A DNA stretch of 64,000 nt. Source: Haliotis asinina. Taxonomy: Eukaryota > Mollusca > Gastropoda > Lepetellida > Haliotidae. Below are positions 25,421-36,323 of this stretch, in pieces (the stretch's first letter is position 1; each line of letters starts with the position of its first letter). The stretch lies in contig NC_090282.1 in NCBI RefSeq assembly GCF_037392515.1, positions 58,304,843 to 58,368,842 of the forward strand, read 5' to 3'. Position numbers and translations under genes: made by a program. The notes beneath the pieces were generated by a model. The model made no database searches. It was not told the origin of the DNA and saw nothing but the letters and a program-made list of their open reading frames with translations.

Positions 25421-25511
25421 CTAATACATTACACAGAGAAATACATCCATAGGAGAACTATCCTGACTCGCATGTGTACACTGCGCTTTCTCATCTGAAT
25501 GATGTTTCACG

Positions 25512-25748
25512 AGTGAGTGAGTTTAGTTTTACGCCGCACTCAGCAATATTTCAGCTATTTGGCGGTGGTCTGTAAATAATCGAGTCTGGACCAGACAATC
25601 TAGTGACCAACAACATGAGCATCGATCTTCGCAATGGGGAACCGATGACAAGTGTCAACCAAGTCAGCGAGCCTGACCACCCGATCCCGTTAGTCGCCTC
25701 TCACGACAAGCATAGTCGCTTTTTATGGCAAGCATAGGTTGCTCGCTC
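25512..25748 (-). mobile_element. SINE family B, well preserved
   Basis: Minus-strand copy running from GAGTGAGTGAGTTTAGTTTT through CAGCAATATTTCAGC, GTCTGTAAATAATCGAGTCT, ACAACATGAGCATCGATC, CCGATCCCGTTAGTCGCC and GACAAGCATAGTCG. The head end is slightly shortened. Confidence 0.9.
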
Positions 25749-27255
25749 ACTTAAAATATTAAAACGATCGAAGGTCTGAATAAAAACTACACTCTAAAAG
25801 GAAGTGCATATCCGCGTCCACTCTCTCTTGGGTAATTTATAAACAAATAAACAACTGATGCAATAATCCGATATTTCATTCGTTTATGTTATCTATGTTA
25901 ATGAATCACTGGAACGTATAGATTACAACTGTGCTATTTCTCACCAAGAGAAAAGTGAGTTATCTCTCCTTGCATGTCGCTCAGCATCCGTCTTGTATTT
26001 CTACTTATCCATGTCTTACTCTGTAACTCGGTCAAAACACCAGAAAACAAACTACGTTGTTACGTCACTGTAACCGAAAAACATATGTTCCTTCAATATA
26101 TCGTTCACTCCACAGATGTTATCACCAGTTTGATGCCTGGGTGTCAAAGTTAATGTACCAAAATGAGCCCGCGGTGAAGAACAGGCATTAGCGACAGCGA
26201 GTTGTTGTTTTGACATTAATTGGCGTCTTGAAGCGCAGATGACAGATGACCTACATGTCACGTGGTATCAGTTATCTAGTGCACTCCGTGCCTGTTATTG
26301 GGTAATATGTCTTGGACTCTGGGAACAATACTCGTGAAGCAGTCTCAGATGATGTTAGGATATTAAAACAATATTTAAGAACAACTCAGCACACCTAAAG
26401 GACATGTTGTACATGTACACAAAACCGATACACATTGTTGACACTGAAGGGATTTCTTTTTTATCATGAATAAAGCCTAGGGCGTCACATGCTTGAACAA
26501 ACTCATGCGATATTGCCGCCTTTCTCCTGCTGTCTCCAGGCAAGTAAGTACGATACCAGCTGCTTTTCAATTATGCAAACACTAAACTACACTTTTCATG
26601 TGTGAAACATCACCAACGAATTCACAAATATATCAAAAGTTTATCGAATTGGCGTCTTTGCGATCGAAATTAAGGATAACAACAAAATGCTTATGATCTT
26701 CTGAAATAATTTTGTTTATTTATTTACACCAAACACACTTGTTATTATGCCCATTATGCTCCTGTGCATTTAAAATTCCCCAGAGTTATGAGCTTAATTA
26801 AAATTTACAAAACACTAGTTAAGATCATCTCCTCCGTCTACTTGGTCTGCTGGTATGAATGAAACAACATCCGACACGCAGATTCATTCACAAGCCTCTG
26901 TCTGAAACGCATGGCTCTGTAAAAGAAATGAACACCATAATAATCATTGTGTATTTTGACAGGGTCATACTTGACCCGATACAGATGCTTACAACTAGCA
27001 CTATCTAAACATGTTTCTTACATATACTGAAAGACAAGCAAAACACAAATATGGCGATCCGTTACAGACGTACGTAGCCTTGAGAGTGGCACGTCTTGTG
27101 ATACATGAACTAATAAATGTCAGCTGTCTAGTCTCAGTATGATGTTAAAAATATGCCCCTTGCTCATACTGGCGCTACATGTTTTTATAATTATGTCAAC
27201 ATTCATGTCATGTGATGTGTATTTACAAACGTCTTTCGGCGTGGGTTGTGTACAT

Positions 27256-27438
27256 AGTGAGTGAGTGAGTGAGTGAGTGAGTGAGTTTAGCTTTACGCCT
27301 CTTTTAGCAATATTCCAGCAACATGACGGCGGGGTACACAAGAAATGGGCTTCATACATTGTGCCAATGTAGGGAATCGAATCCAGGTCTTCAGGGTCAC
27401 AAGTGGACGCTTTAACCATTAGGTTACCCAACCACCCA
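27256..27438 (-). mobile_element. SINE family A with long (GAGT)n tail
   Basis: Minus-strand copy whose 3' tail is seven or more GAGT units, then TTTAGCTTTACGCCTC, CAGCAACATGACGGCGGGG, B box GGGAATCGAATCC and the A-box region TTTAACCATTAGGTTACCC. A good reference copy for the tail. Confidence 0.9.
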
Positions 27439-27512
27439 ATGATATGTAGTGGTGCATGTATGTACTACAGCTTCGTGTGTTACACGTGCCAGTGAAAGCC
27501 ACATATCTGGTG

Positions 27513-28017
27513 GTACTGTTTTCATTATGTCAATAGCAATGCCTGTGTCACTTCACCAACGGTGTCTATATTATGTCAAGAACGATGTCTGCGTTACGTC
27601 ACAAACGGTGTCTACATTATGTCAAGAACAATGATTGCGTCACTTTACCAACGGTGTGTACACTATGACAAGAACAATGTCAGTGTTACGTCGCCAACGG
27701 TGTCTACATTATGCCATTAACAATATATGTTTTACGTCACCGACGTTGTCTACATTATGTCAAGAACAATGTGGGCGTTAGGTCACCAACGGTGTCTATA
27801 TTATGTCAATAACAATGTCTGCGTCACTTTACCAACGGTGTGTACACTATGTCAAGAACAATGTCAGTGTTACGTCGCCAACGGTATCTACATTATGTCA
27901 TTAACAATATATGTTTTACGTCACCAGTGCTGTCTGCATTCTCTCAGTAACAATTAATGTCCGTGTTCCGTTACCAACGGTGTCTGCGTTGTGTGGACAG
28001 CGATGTGTGTGTTACGA
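27513..28017. repeat. 46-bp minisatellite with four-unit higher-order period
   Basis: About eleven units of 46 bp, each with the core ACGGTGTCTACATTATGTCA and a second half ending in a TTACGTCAC-like segment. Unit starts at 27559, 27605 and 27651 fix the 46-bp period. The unit at 27651 reappears at 27835 (184 bp, four units) with one base difference in the stretch I compared, so the array grew by duplicating blocks of four. The open frames across it are a by-product. Confidence 0.92.
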
Positions 28018-28346
28018 GCATAATATTGCGTCTGAGTATATGTGAATACGTGAATAATTACTTGCTACAAACTTCAATCTATCGATTATTTAACGTCGTG
28101 CGTGTGTGTCGAACCGATGTTTTCCAAAACGAATGTAACATCTGAGATAAAGTGAGGAACATACATGCATTAATACGCGAGTTTCGAAAAGTCAGTGGAT
28201 ACGCCCAGGAATGTGATATAACACCATTGGTTAGAAAAAAAACATCAGTCTCTTAAACCGTATAATCATCCTGTCAAAACAAATCATTTTTAACTTCAGA
28301 CAGAATCACTACCTATCAACATTCCATCTCATGCAGATGGAGCCCG

Positions 28347-28712
28347 CAGTCTAGGTAAACTTATCCTCAGTACTTTCCGTTACACTCCACTACTGGGTCT
28401 AACAAAACCTGGGTCGTACGGGTCTTGCGGAAATATCACCTAATGGTAACCATGTCAACAGAAACCCCAAAGCGTATATAGTGCAGGTCAAATAACTGTG
28501 TTATATGAGGATTTTTGTTTGTGGAGAGATCTGTGTCAGTGACCTGAATATTTTGAAAGTCCCTCCGAGCCCTAAATAGCAGTCGTTGTCTGATTGGTTA
28601 AATCTGTTTAACCGTCTCGCGTTTGATTGGACGTTCAAAGATTACCAGACGCGACCTTCTACTAGGTTTTGTTAGACTCAGTGGTGGAGTGAGATTAAGT
28701 TTACTTTGACTG
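28347..28712. mobile_element. hAT-like MITE, family 1, internally deleted copy
   Basis: A 366-bp copy of the 10720-11345 family. The outer ends and right half are kept (GATTGGTTAAATCTGTTTAA and the GTTAGACTCAGTGGTGGAGT end) and about 240 bp of the left interior is lost. The flanks read GGAGCCCG (28339-28346) and GGAGCTCG (28715-28722), an 8-bp duplication with one difference. Confidence 0.7.
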
Positions 28713-29427
28713 AAGGAGCTCGCTGAATTTTATACTTTAACAAGGTATATGTCTGTCACTACGAGTAATTTTAATAGAGACCATTTCAATAAGATTTGGA
28801 CAAATTGACATGCTCCGTTCTCCTAAAAACACTGTCACGCAAAACCGTGTAAATACTTAGAATAAATAAACAATTTTTTAAAAGTCGGGGTTATGACTAG
28901 TCGTCGTGTGCAACAAAGGGATGCTCCTGGATAGTTCCTGGCCCAGTTGGAGGCTGCTTGACACCGGGAATGACGTCGACTGCCCCCTCAGTGGAAGAGG
29001 AATGTGACGGCAGTCATACGGTCACAAGGAGGTTTCATTCGGCATTGACCTTGAATCGTGTAAGACACTTAAAATGATATTTTGAATGTTCACATTCACC
29101 AATAATTCAATATTAAACATTCCAGGGTCATACTTGTGCAGACATGGTTTTGTATAAAAACCAGTGTTTATATTTTTAATGAGCAATTAACATAACAAAA
29201 TCGACATTTTGTCGTATTTATGAGTCAAAGGATCATACGCACGGTTCAGAAAAACTCAATTTTCCCATCATGGTCGTGTTAACTCTATCTGTTATAAAGG
29301 AAGTCTATATCTCTTAGAATGACAAAAAAATGAGATATTCTTTTAAAAATTATCATTTAAACTATCATGAACAACTTTGGAAACTTGAACACCTCTACGC
29401 TTCAGGATATACTTATGGATCTGCACA
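28713..29427. other. Spacer, no gene seen
   Basis: AT-rich DNA with no recognisable coding region or repeat. An ATTAAA on the minus strand (29175-29180) could serve the cysteine-rich candidate exon just upstream on that strand. Confidence 0.4.
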
Positions 29428-29852
29428 TTACAAATTTCTCGATTTAACAGCGAATTTATAAACGCGATTAGAAGTCCCATTTGTACACGTACGTGTCACA
29501 CTCTTCTCTCCCCGACAACAGCTGCACCCAACTCCAACGACAAAGCGTAGGTAAAAGACATTTCCAAATATAACACGAACAGCAGATCCCTTTCCTCGCG
29601 ATGCAATACAAGTGGACCACGGATTCTTAGCTTTGTTGTACGGTATGCCACGTGATCTGAGCAAGCACTGTAATGATGATTCCACGACATGTCGACTCCC
29701 AACAGCGTCCATGGTGTTAGACGCTGTGCGGAAGTGTTCAGATGCCACCCCTGAATGTTTTGCCAATACATAGACACAAGATACCATACATAAGAATGCA
29801 CCGTAATGATAGTTCAAGCAGGGGTTATATTTAGAAAGGTGTGTATGTTTCG
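29428..29852 (-). CDS. Possible last exon of a secreted IL-17-like cysteine-knot protein
   Basis: The minus-strand frame ends with a stop at 29428-29430 and has a plausible acceptor (TTTCATTACAG) at about 29853. The translated segment resembles the C-terminal half of IL-17 family cytokines. It has an early C..SC pair (AFLCMVSC), then VVESSLQCLLRSRG where IL-17 proteins have the conserved V...LVLRR stretch, then STC, and the ending FVVGVGCSCC, close to the IL-17 signature VxVGCTCV. Molluscs are known to have expanded IL-17 families. Against this, the CPW-type motif and a signal peptide are not visible, no upstream exon was identified, and the match rests on few residues. The open frame itself reaches up to an ATG at 29904. 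It could also be another small cysteine-rich protein or a chance frame. Confidence 0.33.
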
Positions 29853-29904
29853 CTGTAATGAAACGTATAAGCAATAGTAGTGTGTTGTTGTGAAAGCGAA
29901 ACAC

Positions 29905-30880
29905 CCATACGTGTATCTAACACTCATACCCCAGCTCACTCGTTAAACGAGAAGGGTTGGGAACTGTAGGTTTTGTGATAATAAATGTACTTCTGTGTAC
30001 CATCGACCATACCCGCAGTCAGATTGTAAAGATGACCGAGTCTTTTCCCACAAATATTAAAAGGTAACAATTTACCTTGTGTTTCATACCGCCAGGTTGT
30101 AAATCTGTATGACATGTATGTGAGGCAGACCCAACACTTCACTGGTGTGAGAGGCTGCAGTTCTGGTAGTGTAATGTTGACACAAAGACGATGAAATTAA
30201 TAAGTGGTTGCGGAGACATCGTGTGTGATCCGTTGTCACAAACGTATAAATTGTACGTACGACCATGGACTTAGTGAGACAATGGATGAAGGTGATGCCG
30301 ACAGTTTGAAATAGAGATGCTGATTTTTTAACATGGTGTTGCCATGGCAACAGTGCAGGAACAATCACATATTCTTAAATGCAAAAGAAGGGAACACTGC
30401 ATACTGAAAGCTACGTAAGAAAATCTACACAAAAACTATTGTGTGTGCATTATGTAGTCCCGGCATGTACACTGCCATTCAGTCTATTATACAGGGGTGG
30501 ATGCAGTTGTTTGAGAAAGGAGAGGCGCATTTTCACCCATTTTCTCCAGATTGAACAATCATTTAATAAACCGTCAGGCCAAGAGGGGGCTGCGCGTACC
30601 CTACTCTTAGATCCGCCTATGTTATACAATGATGATTAAAGGCCTTGTTTAAAGATACAAACCATAATAACTGAGAGACGCGGTTATTACCTAGTGCTGT
30701 TTATGCTGTTGCTTTTGATTAACTTTTAATTCGCCCTAGGTCAAGAAAGTGCGCCAACGCAATGTTATTTGCGTGAAACTTGGCGAACTGACTTTTGAGT
30801 GAGTAATGACACAACCCCGCTGCCGTGTTGCATCCTTGACTGTACGCAGCGATAGTACATTATGTACAGTATCATTCTGA
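29905..30880. other. Spacer, no gene assigned
   Basis: Short overlapping minus-strand frames at 29936-30142 and 30084-30368 could hold an upstream exon of the cysteine-rich candidate, but none shows a domain or a clear donor. No repeat of the listed families was recognised. Confidence 0.35.
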
Positions 30881-31154
30881 CCCGTGAAGGTTCCGGGGTA
30901 GAATAGGCCTTCAGCAACCCATGCTTACCATAAAAGGTGACTATGCTTGTCGTAAGAGGCGACTAACGGGATCGGGTGGTCAGACTAACTGACTTGGTTG
31001 ACACATGTCATCGGTTCCCAATTGCGCAGATCGATGCTCATGTTGTTGATCACTGGATTGTCTGGTCCAGACTCGATTATTTACAGACCGTCGCCATATA
31101 GCTGGAATATTGTTAAGTGCGACGTAAAACTAAACTCGCTCACTCACTCACTCA
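30881..31154 (+). mobile_element. SINE family B, near full length
   Basis: The most complete plus-strand copy: head CCCGTGAAGGTTCCGGGGTA, then GCTTGTCGTAAGAGGCGAC, TCATCGGTTCCCAATTGCGC, GATCACTGGATTGTCTGG, ATAGCTGGAATATTGTTAAG and CGTAAAACTAAACTCGCTCA. It ends in ACTC units. Confidence 0.92.
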
Positions 31155-31796
31155 TAGTATCGTTCTGTGGAGTTTTTAACAGCCTACCTGAAAAGCTGTT
31201 CCTGCCTTATACGACCGATTCAACTGTATATGTCAACACTAGAAAGATGAACGAGACTGTCTGCCTCGCAACTACATTGTTTTGCATTGTTTTCTGTTGC
31301 TAAAGCAAATGTTAACGCAGAAAAGTTTAATATAAGTTTATTATTCAGAAATGGTCGTTTAAGAAAGGTTACATCAGTCACCATTCCTACCAAGCTATGA
31401 AGGTCATCTGTCTGAAATATGAAAAGCAATCAACTTGAGTGTTTCGTACATGGCAGTCACTTCACGTGCCTGTCTTTCAGGATGTATGTGGACAAGTTGT
31501 ATATCATAAGTCCAATGAAACCAGTGTGACAGTTGAATGGAGGCGACAAAGTGTTTAGTGATCTGTCAGATGTTCATGCCAACAAAAGATGTCCACAGCA
31601 GTTCACAGGTCTAATCTACGGTACACATATCTAACCCTACATTCCTATTTATAGATATGTTTGAACAGCACATTTCGGTGTTTGCAATATACTCACCGTG
31701 GGGTTGATAAGGGTGGGTACGGACATCATGGGGTGCTAGGTTTCGTCATCATTTTACATGTAGTGTACATGGATCGATGGTATTTGATGTTTAAGT

Positions 31797-31924
31797 ATCA
31801 ACTGCGTTGGTCGATGTTCATGCTGTTGATCACTAGATTGTCTGGTCTAGACTCGAATATATACATATATGTACCGCCGTCCTATAACAGGAATGTTGCC
31901 GATTGTGCCGTAAAACTAAACTCA
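31797..31924 (+). mobile_element. SINE family B, 3' half
   Basis: Begins within the TGCGTTGGTCGATGTTCATG block and carries GTTGATCACTAGATTGTCTG, the diverged ATAACAGGAATGTTGCCGAT segment and GCCGTAAAACTAAACTCA. Confidence 0.75.
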
Positions 31925-32219
31925 ATGTTGTTGAAATAATTTAGCCTTAAATGTCTTATATATGGACTGAAAACACATCTTATTACTAAGGCTCCATCGA
32001 CGTCAATAATGTCTGCGACATAAAGACAGATATCATAAACATGCCATGATATTCTAGGCGATTGCTTAACACGAGTGTTTTTTTTTCTTGTATTCACGAT
32101 CCCGGGGGTTCATCTTAAAGGGTTAACCTTTAAATCCCGGCATGTAAGCAAACAAGTCCGACCAAGTCAAACCAGTGATCGATAAAATGAACAACGCTCA
32201 TACTGTCGGTGTTTGATAG

Positions 32220-32402
32220 GCTGGTTGCTTGTTGTTTAACGCCGCACTCAGTAATATTCAAGCTACATGGAGGTGGTCTGTGATTAATGGGAGTCTGGAC
32301 CAGATAATCCAGTGATGAACATGAGCATCGATCTACGCATTTGGGATATGTCAACAAAGTCAGCGAGTCTGACCTCCTCGCCTCGTTAGTCGCCTCTTAC
32401 AA
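32220..32402 (-). mobile_element. SINE family B, GTTGTTTAA tail variant
   Basis: Minus-strand copy with the alternative tail GGTTGCTTGTTGTTTAACGC, then CACTCAGTAATATTCAAGCT, AGTCTGGACCAGATAATCCA, GAGCATCGATCTACGC and CGTTAGTCGCCTCTTAC. Confidence 0.85.
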
Positions 32403-32497
32403 GGATGGATTACTGAGATTACAACGTTTTAAATGTAAGGTATGACAGCAGCCCTGGTTTGAAGTTCATTCCGGCATCGACAAACAGCAAGTGAAAC

Positions 32498-32858
32498 CAC
32501 AGAGACTTGTATCGCTTAGAAACGGCGTTCGAAAGACAAATGGGTAGGTGTATAGAGCCTACGCTAGTATCATATATAAGGAAAGCGATGTAACGAAGAA
32601 ACCACACCCTCCTCGATCAAAGTTACATGTAAAACATTTTAAGGCCCCGTCGAGGCCAACGGATCGAAAGCCAGCTATAGATGTTTTAGGCCACGAATCA
32701 TCAAAAACAGCTACCTCCGCCATTTCACGCCAAAATCATGGATCATAGGGACTTGTGTATAGACCCTACCCTAGTATACTATATAAAAGTACTATATAGT
32801 ACTAGGATAGGGTCTATACACTTTCGAACGCCGTTTCTAAGCGACACAAGTCCCTGTG
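32498..32858. mobile_element. 361-bp MITE with inverted ends, possibly CACTA-like
   Basis: Ends CACAGAGACTTG (32498) and CAAGTCCCTGTG (to 32858) are inverted copies of each other. The similarity continues inward through TCGCTTAGAAACGGCGTTCG and the GTGTATAGACCCTA block. The triplet AAC flanks both sides (32495-32497, 32859-32861). Ends starting CACWG with a 3-bp duplication would fit the CMC/EnSpm (CACTA) superfamily; this is inference. No transposase is encoded. Confidence 0.55.
32764..32826. repeat. Near-perfect hairpin inside the 361-bp MITE
   Basis: GTGTATAGACCCTACCCTAG and its reverse complement (CTAGGATAGGGTCTATACAC, one mismatch) face each other across a short AT-rich centre. It should extrude as a cruciform or fold in RNA. 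Confidence 0.85.
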
Positions 32859-33481
32859 AACGACATATGACATATGGTCTCCCATATCGACACTGATTAA
32901 CAACTAAAGACGACAGCGTCAATGTGTAGCAATAAGAAACTCTATATAATAACATAAACTCTCCCAAATGCATCACATTACCAAATATGGACGCGGCAAT
33001 CCAGCCTTTTCTGAGTTCGTCTCATGATAAGCTGGCCAACGTCTTATTTACTCGAGAAGGGCGTATGTCTTCTCTGCGATCGTGAGCGCAATGGGAATAA
33101 ACAAGGAACCTCGGCTATCAAATATTTATTTGATAGTTTGCAAGAAAACATTAATAATGTGGGACGTTCTACGCAGAAGACGAGCGATACCCCTGGGGCG
33201 ATCAGAGGAAAACTGTCATCACCTTAATGATCGCAGTCGGTCCTTTCACAAAGGAAATAACATGTATATGCGGGTACATTTCGCGTACATGAGTAGATAG
33301 GTTTGACGTAAATGGTCACAGTTTGTCTGAGTGAACTCATTTGGTTTGTCATGAAATGCAGCGCTGGAAACAATAAATGTACGTCAAGACAATAGATGAC
33401 TCCCTGAGCCATCCCTGCTCCAGAAAGATGTCTTTCCATCAACACTGACGTATGTCGTTCCGTGAGCTGTCTCATGCTTCT

Positions 33482-33546
33482 CATCCTCGATATCCCCACT
33501 ATATTGGAGAGTTATGGGAACGTATAGCCTGGAGATATCGAGGATG
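33482..33546. mobile_element. 65-bp minimal hAT-like MITE, family 2
   Basis: Consists almost only of the two ends of the family best seen at 58586-59091: CATCCTCGATATCCCC at the left and CCTGGAGATATCGAGGATG at the right. It is flanked by ATGCTTCT at 33474-33481 and again at 33548-33555 (one extra A before the right copy), an 8-bp duplication. Confidence 0.8.
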
Positions 33547-33599
33547 AATGCTTCTTCGTACCTATTCAGTGTCATTTTGCAAATGGCACGTACGTCTCA

Positions 33600-34990
33600 C
33601 GTGAATAATATATACATTTTGCTAATAGCATATTAAACCAATTTCGCATAAAGATAATTAAAGCAATAACATATTGCAATAACATATTAAAAGAACCACC
33701 ATATAATTTTCAGTTTTAGAAACAACAGATTTCCCATTAGAACCATGATACTTTCTTTTAACAGTGAATATGTATCCAGGTATACATTAATCAACATAAT
33801 CAAAACAGATCAAAATATATTTCTTAATTAAGAGTAGTTCATTGTGAGTTCTTAAAATACGGAACCAATAATAACTGTCAAACAAGATGGTAAATACACA
33901 AAAAATAGGTTGATGTGTTTTAGTAACAAATTTATTGATTGCCTCACTGTGACAGTTCATTCACATACGAAGTTCATGAAATAAAATAAGCCTGCAAAGA
34001 ATAAACCGTTTTTTCAATATTTAATGGAGGCCTTACTCTGAGATGTGTCAATAACAGTAACGGAAGTTTGACATTTCATAAAGCAGTACGAGGCCAAAGG
34101 TCTGAAATGACAAGTATGACAAAGTCCTAGTTAGGTCTAACATTCCCTCATGAGCACCTAGGACTACAACCTAACACTAATATCTTAGAATTTCATAGTC
34201 ACCATGTCTACAAACTGTGAAGAACCCAAACTGCATTTTCAGTTTATAAATTTAAGTTGATAGTTTATGGTCACATCAAGATAAAAAGATCAATTATCAT
34301 AAACAAATATCTTTTACTAAAAATGATAAAAATGACATGTTGAGAATATCATATTACTACACATTCAAATTTGCTCGACTTTTGAACAACTTCCGTCTAA
34401 TATTGGGAGATATGTTTATAGTGTAAAGGGTGAATTTTGACACTAAGGCCAAAAAGTAAAATATCCTGAAAAAAAACCCCCAGTACTTAAGTTTTGAGCC
34501 CCACTTCTACCTACACCCACCCACACTCATAGTAAGTTTCAGTGTTAAAAACATATTAAATATTGCAAAAGAATCAAAATATATTAAATATTTCAAAAAG
34601 TCAAAATATATCAAATACTGCAAACACCATAGGGTATTTGTTTAATCCCACTACAAACTAGAAGGAAGCCATATTGAAAGACTGGTTAAAGCCTTTGGAA
34701 CCAGTTAAGGAATGGAAAGAAGGGTGTGAAGCATCAGGTACATTTACTCTCTGAGGGGAAGATGTTTATCATGCATCACAAACACTGGATGTAACATTAG
34801 TTCCCCTTACCTTTCTGTCAGGTGAGCTAAATCCAGTCAGGGGAGATACAAAAATATTTGATAACTGTACAGGTAACCCTGAATTATCAACAAATGGGAC
34901 AATACTTTGACAGGACATGAATACTGACCTTCACCTTTAGTCAAGACTGAAACCTAGTTAAGAAGACAACCTGCTAAGATGTGCAAATTA
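33600..34990. other. AT-rich spacer, no gene seen
   Basis: No open frame of note and no repeat recognised, apart from a local run of ATATTAAATATT-like words near 34550-34620. Confidence 0.45.
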
Positions 34991-35009
34991 AACCTGAATA
35001 ACCTTGATG

Positions 35010-35220
35010 ACGTTGGCTGGCTGGTTGTTTAACACCACATTCAGCAATATTCCAGCTATGGTGGTCTGCATATACATGTAATTAAGTGTGAGCCAGAACA
35101 TTGATTTACACAATTAGGATACAATGATGTGTCAGCCATGTCTGCGAACCTGACCAACCGATACACTTACAGCCTCCTACGTTGCTGACATTCAGTTCTA
35201 ACACTGATCTTCACTGGTAC
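35010..35220 (-). mobile_element. SINE family B, GTTGTTTAA tail variant
   Basis: Minus-strand copy: GGCTGGTTGTTTAACACCAC, CAGCAATATTCCAGCTATGG, ACAATGATGTGTCAGCC, CTGACCAACCGATACACTTA, and a head ending AACACTGATCTTCACTGG. Confidence 0.8.
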
Positions 35221-35347
35221 TCTTGCAATATGGTATGACATCAAAAGTACATGTGATATGGTCAAATTCTGGAGAAACAAAAATGTATTCCATAATCATC
35301 AAGAATTCATTTCTCCAGTCATCACCATACCAAACAACTTGGTATTT

Positions 35348-35462
35348 CATGCCAGTACACCCAGCAAATATTCCAGCTATATGGCACTGGTCTATTAAAC
35401 AAGTTTGGACCGGACAATCTGGTGATCAACAGCATGAGCATCAATACATTCAAATGGGACAC
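35348..35462 (-). mobile_element. SINE family B, middle fragment
   Basis: Retains ATTCCAGCTATATGGCACTG, GGACCGGACAATCTGG and TGATCAACAGCATGAGCATC; both ends are lost. Confidence 0.7.
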
Positions 35463-35730
35463 ATTGTACCAGAGTTGGATATAGAACCTGTCAGTCAACG
35501 TTTTAACTACTGTGCTAGTATGCCCCATCTCATCCCACCTGGCTGAATGCTGTTTCACAACACCATACAACTAAAGCAGGACAGGTGACCGTCATGTCCA
35601 GCTGGTTGACCTGACCTTCAGTTACACTGGAGATATTATTTAAGTGAGGCAGTTTCAGTAATATTCAAAACCAAGGTTATCAATAATAACAGACAATACA
35701 GTCTCTTGCAGATGCCCTATCCACTTCACC

Positions 35731-35885
35731 ATAAGTGAATTTAGTTTAATGCTGCTTTTAGTAATATTCTATATCATGGCTGGGGGCACAAGAAATGGGT
35801 TTCAAACATTGTGCTGATGTGGGGAATTGAACCCAGGTCTTCAGTGTGAGGAGTAGAGAGTTAAAGTGCTAGGCTGCCGACACTT
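35731..35885 (-). mobile_element. SINE family A
   Basis: Minus-strand copy with TTTAGTTTAATGCTGCTTTT, the body word GGGGCACAAGAAATGGGTTT, B box GGGAATTGAACCC and a decayed A-box region. Confidence 0.8.
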
Positions 35886-35918
35886 GTCCATGAACTGATT
35901 CCTGTTCTCATCAAAACA

Positions 35919-36078
35919 GTGGGCGAGTTTAGTTCTATGCTGCACTATTCCAGCTATAAGATGGCAGTCTGTAAACAATCAAGTATGGACCAGACAATCC
36001 AGTGATCAACATAGGGAGCATCGATCTATACATTTGGTAATCTTCTTTGGAATCGATTTGTCAACCAAGTCAGTGACA
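35919..36078 (-). mobile_element. SINE family B
   Basis: Minus-strand copy: GAGTTTAGTTCTATGCTGCA, ATTCCAGCTATAAGATGGC, GACCAGACAATCCAGTGATC, AGCATCGATCTATAC, TCAACCAAGTCAGTGA. It abuts the tRNA-Leu-like element. Confidence 0.8.
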
Positions 36079-36084
36079 TATGTC

Positions 36085-36225
36085 GTATCTGGGATTACAC
36101 ATTCTTAGTAAAGTACAAATTCTAGTCCCATCCAGGATTCGAACCTGCACCCTTAGAGTCAGGCACCTAACTGCCAGCATACGAAGTCAGCTGCCTACCC
36201 CACTCAGCCACCGGGACTTTCACTA
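36085..36225 (-). mobile_element. SINE family C with tRNA-Leu-like head
   Basis: Read on the minus strand from 36219, the head begins GTCCCGGTGGCTGAGTGGGG and reaches a perfect B box, GGTTCGAATCC, then GGATGGGAC. GTCCC and GGGAC can pair as an acceptor stem, and the spacing fits a long-variable-arm (leucine-type) tRNA. The anticodon arm is not clean and an unrelated tail follows (TAGAATTTGTACTTTA), so I take it as a tRNA-derived SINE rather than a working tRNA gene. Confidence 0.55.
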
Positions 36226-36323
36226 AAATGAAAGTCTGACAACTGGTAGTCTAGACTGGGTACTTTTGTGTACCCCTCTGATAAGTGTAAACTGGCATGG
36301 CTCCCACAGCCGAAAGTTATGAT

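Noticed and set aside
27513-28017. Possible CRISPR array
   Set aside because: Units are contiguous with no unique spacers, in an animal genome.
27449-28145. Series of open frames over the 46-bp minisatellite
   Set aside because: They are the repeat read in different frames; 46 is not a multiple of three, so no repeat protein is encoded.
36130-36225. Functional tRNA-Leu gene
   Set aside because: Acceptor and T arms look fair, but the anticodon arm is not clean and a SINE-like tail follows.
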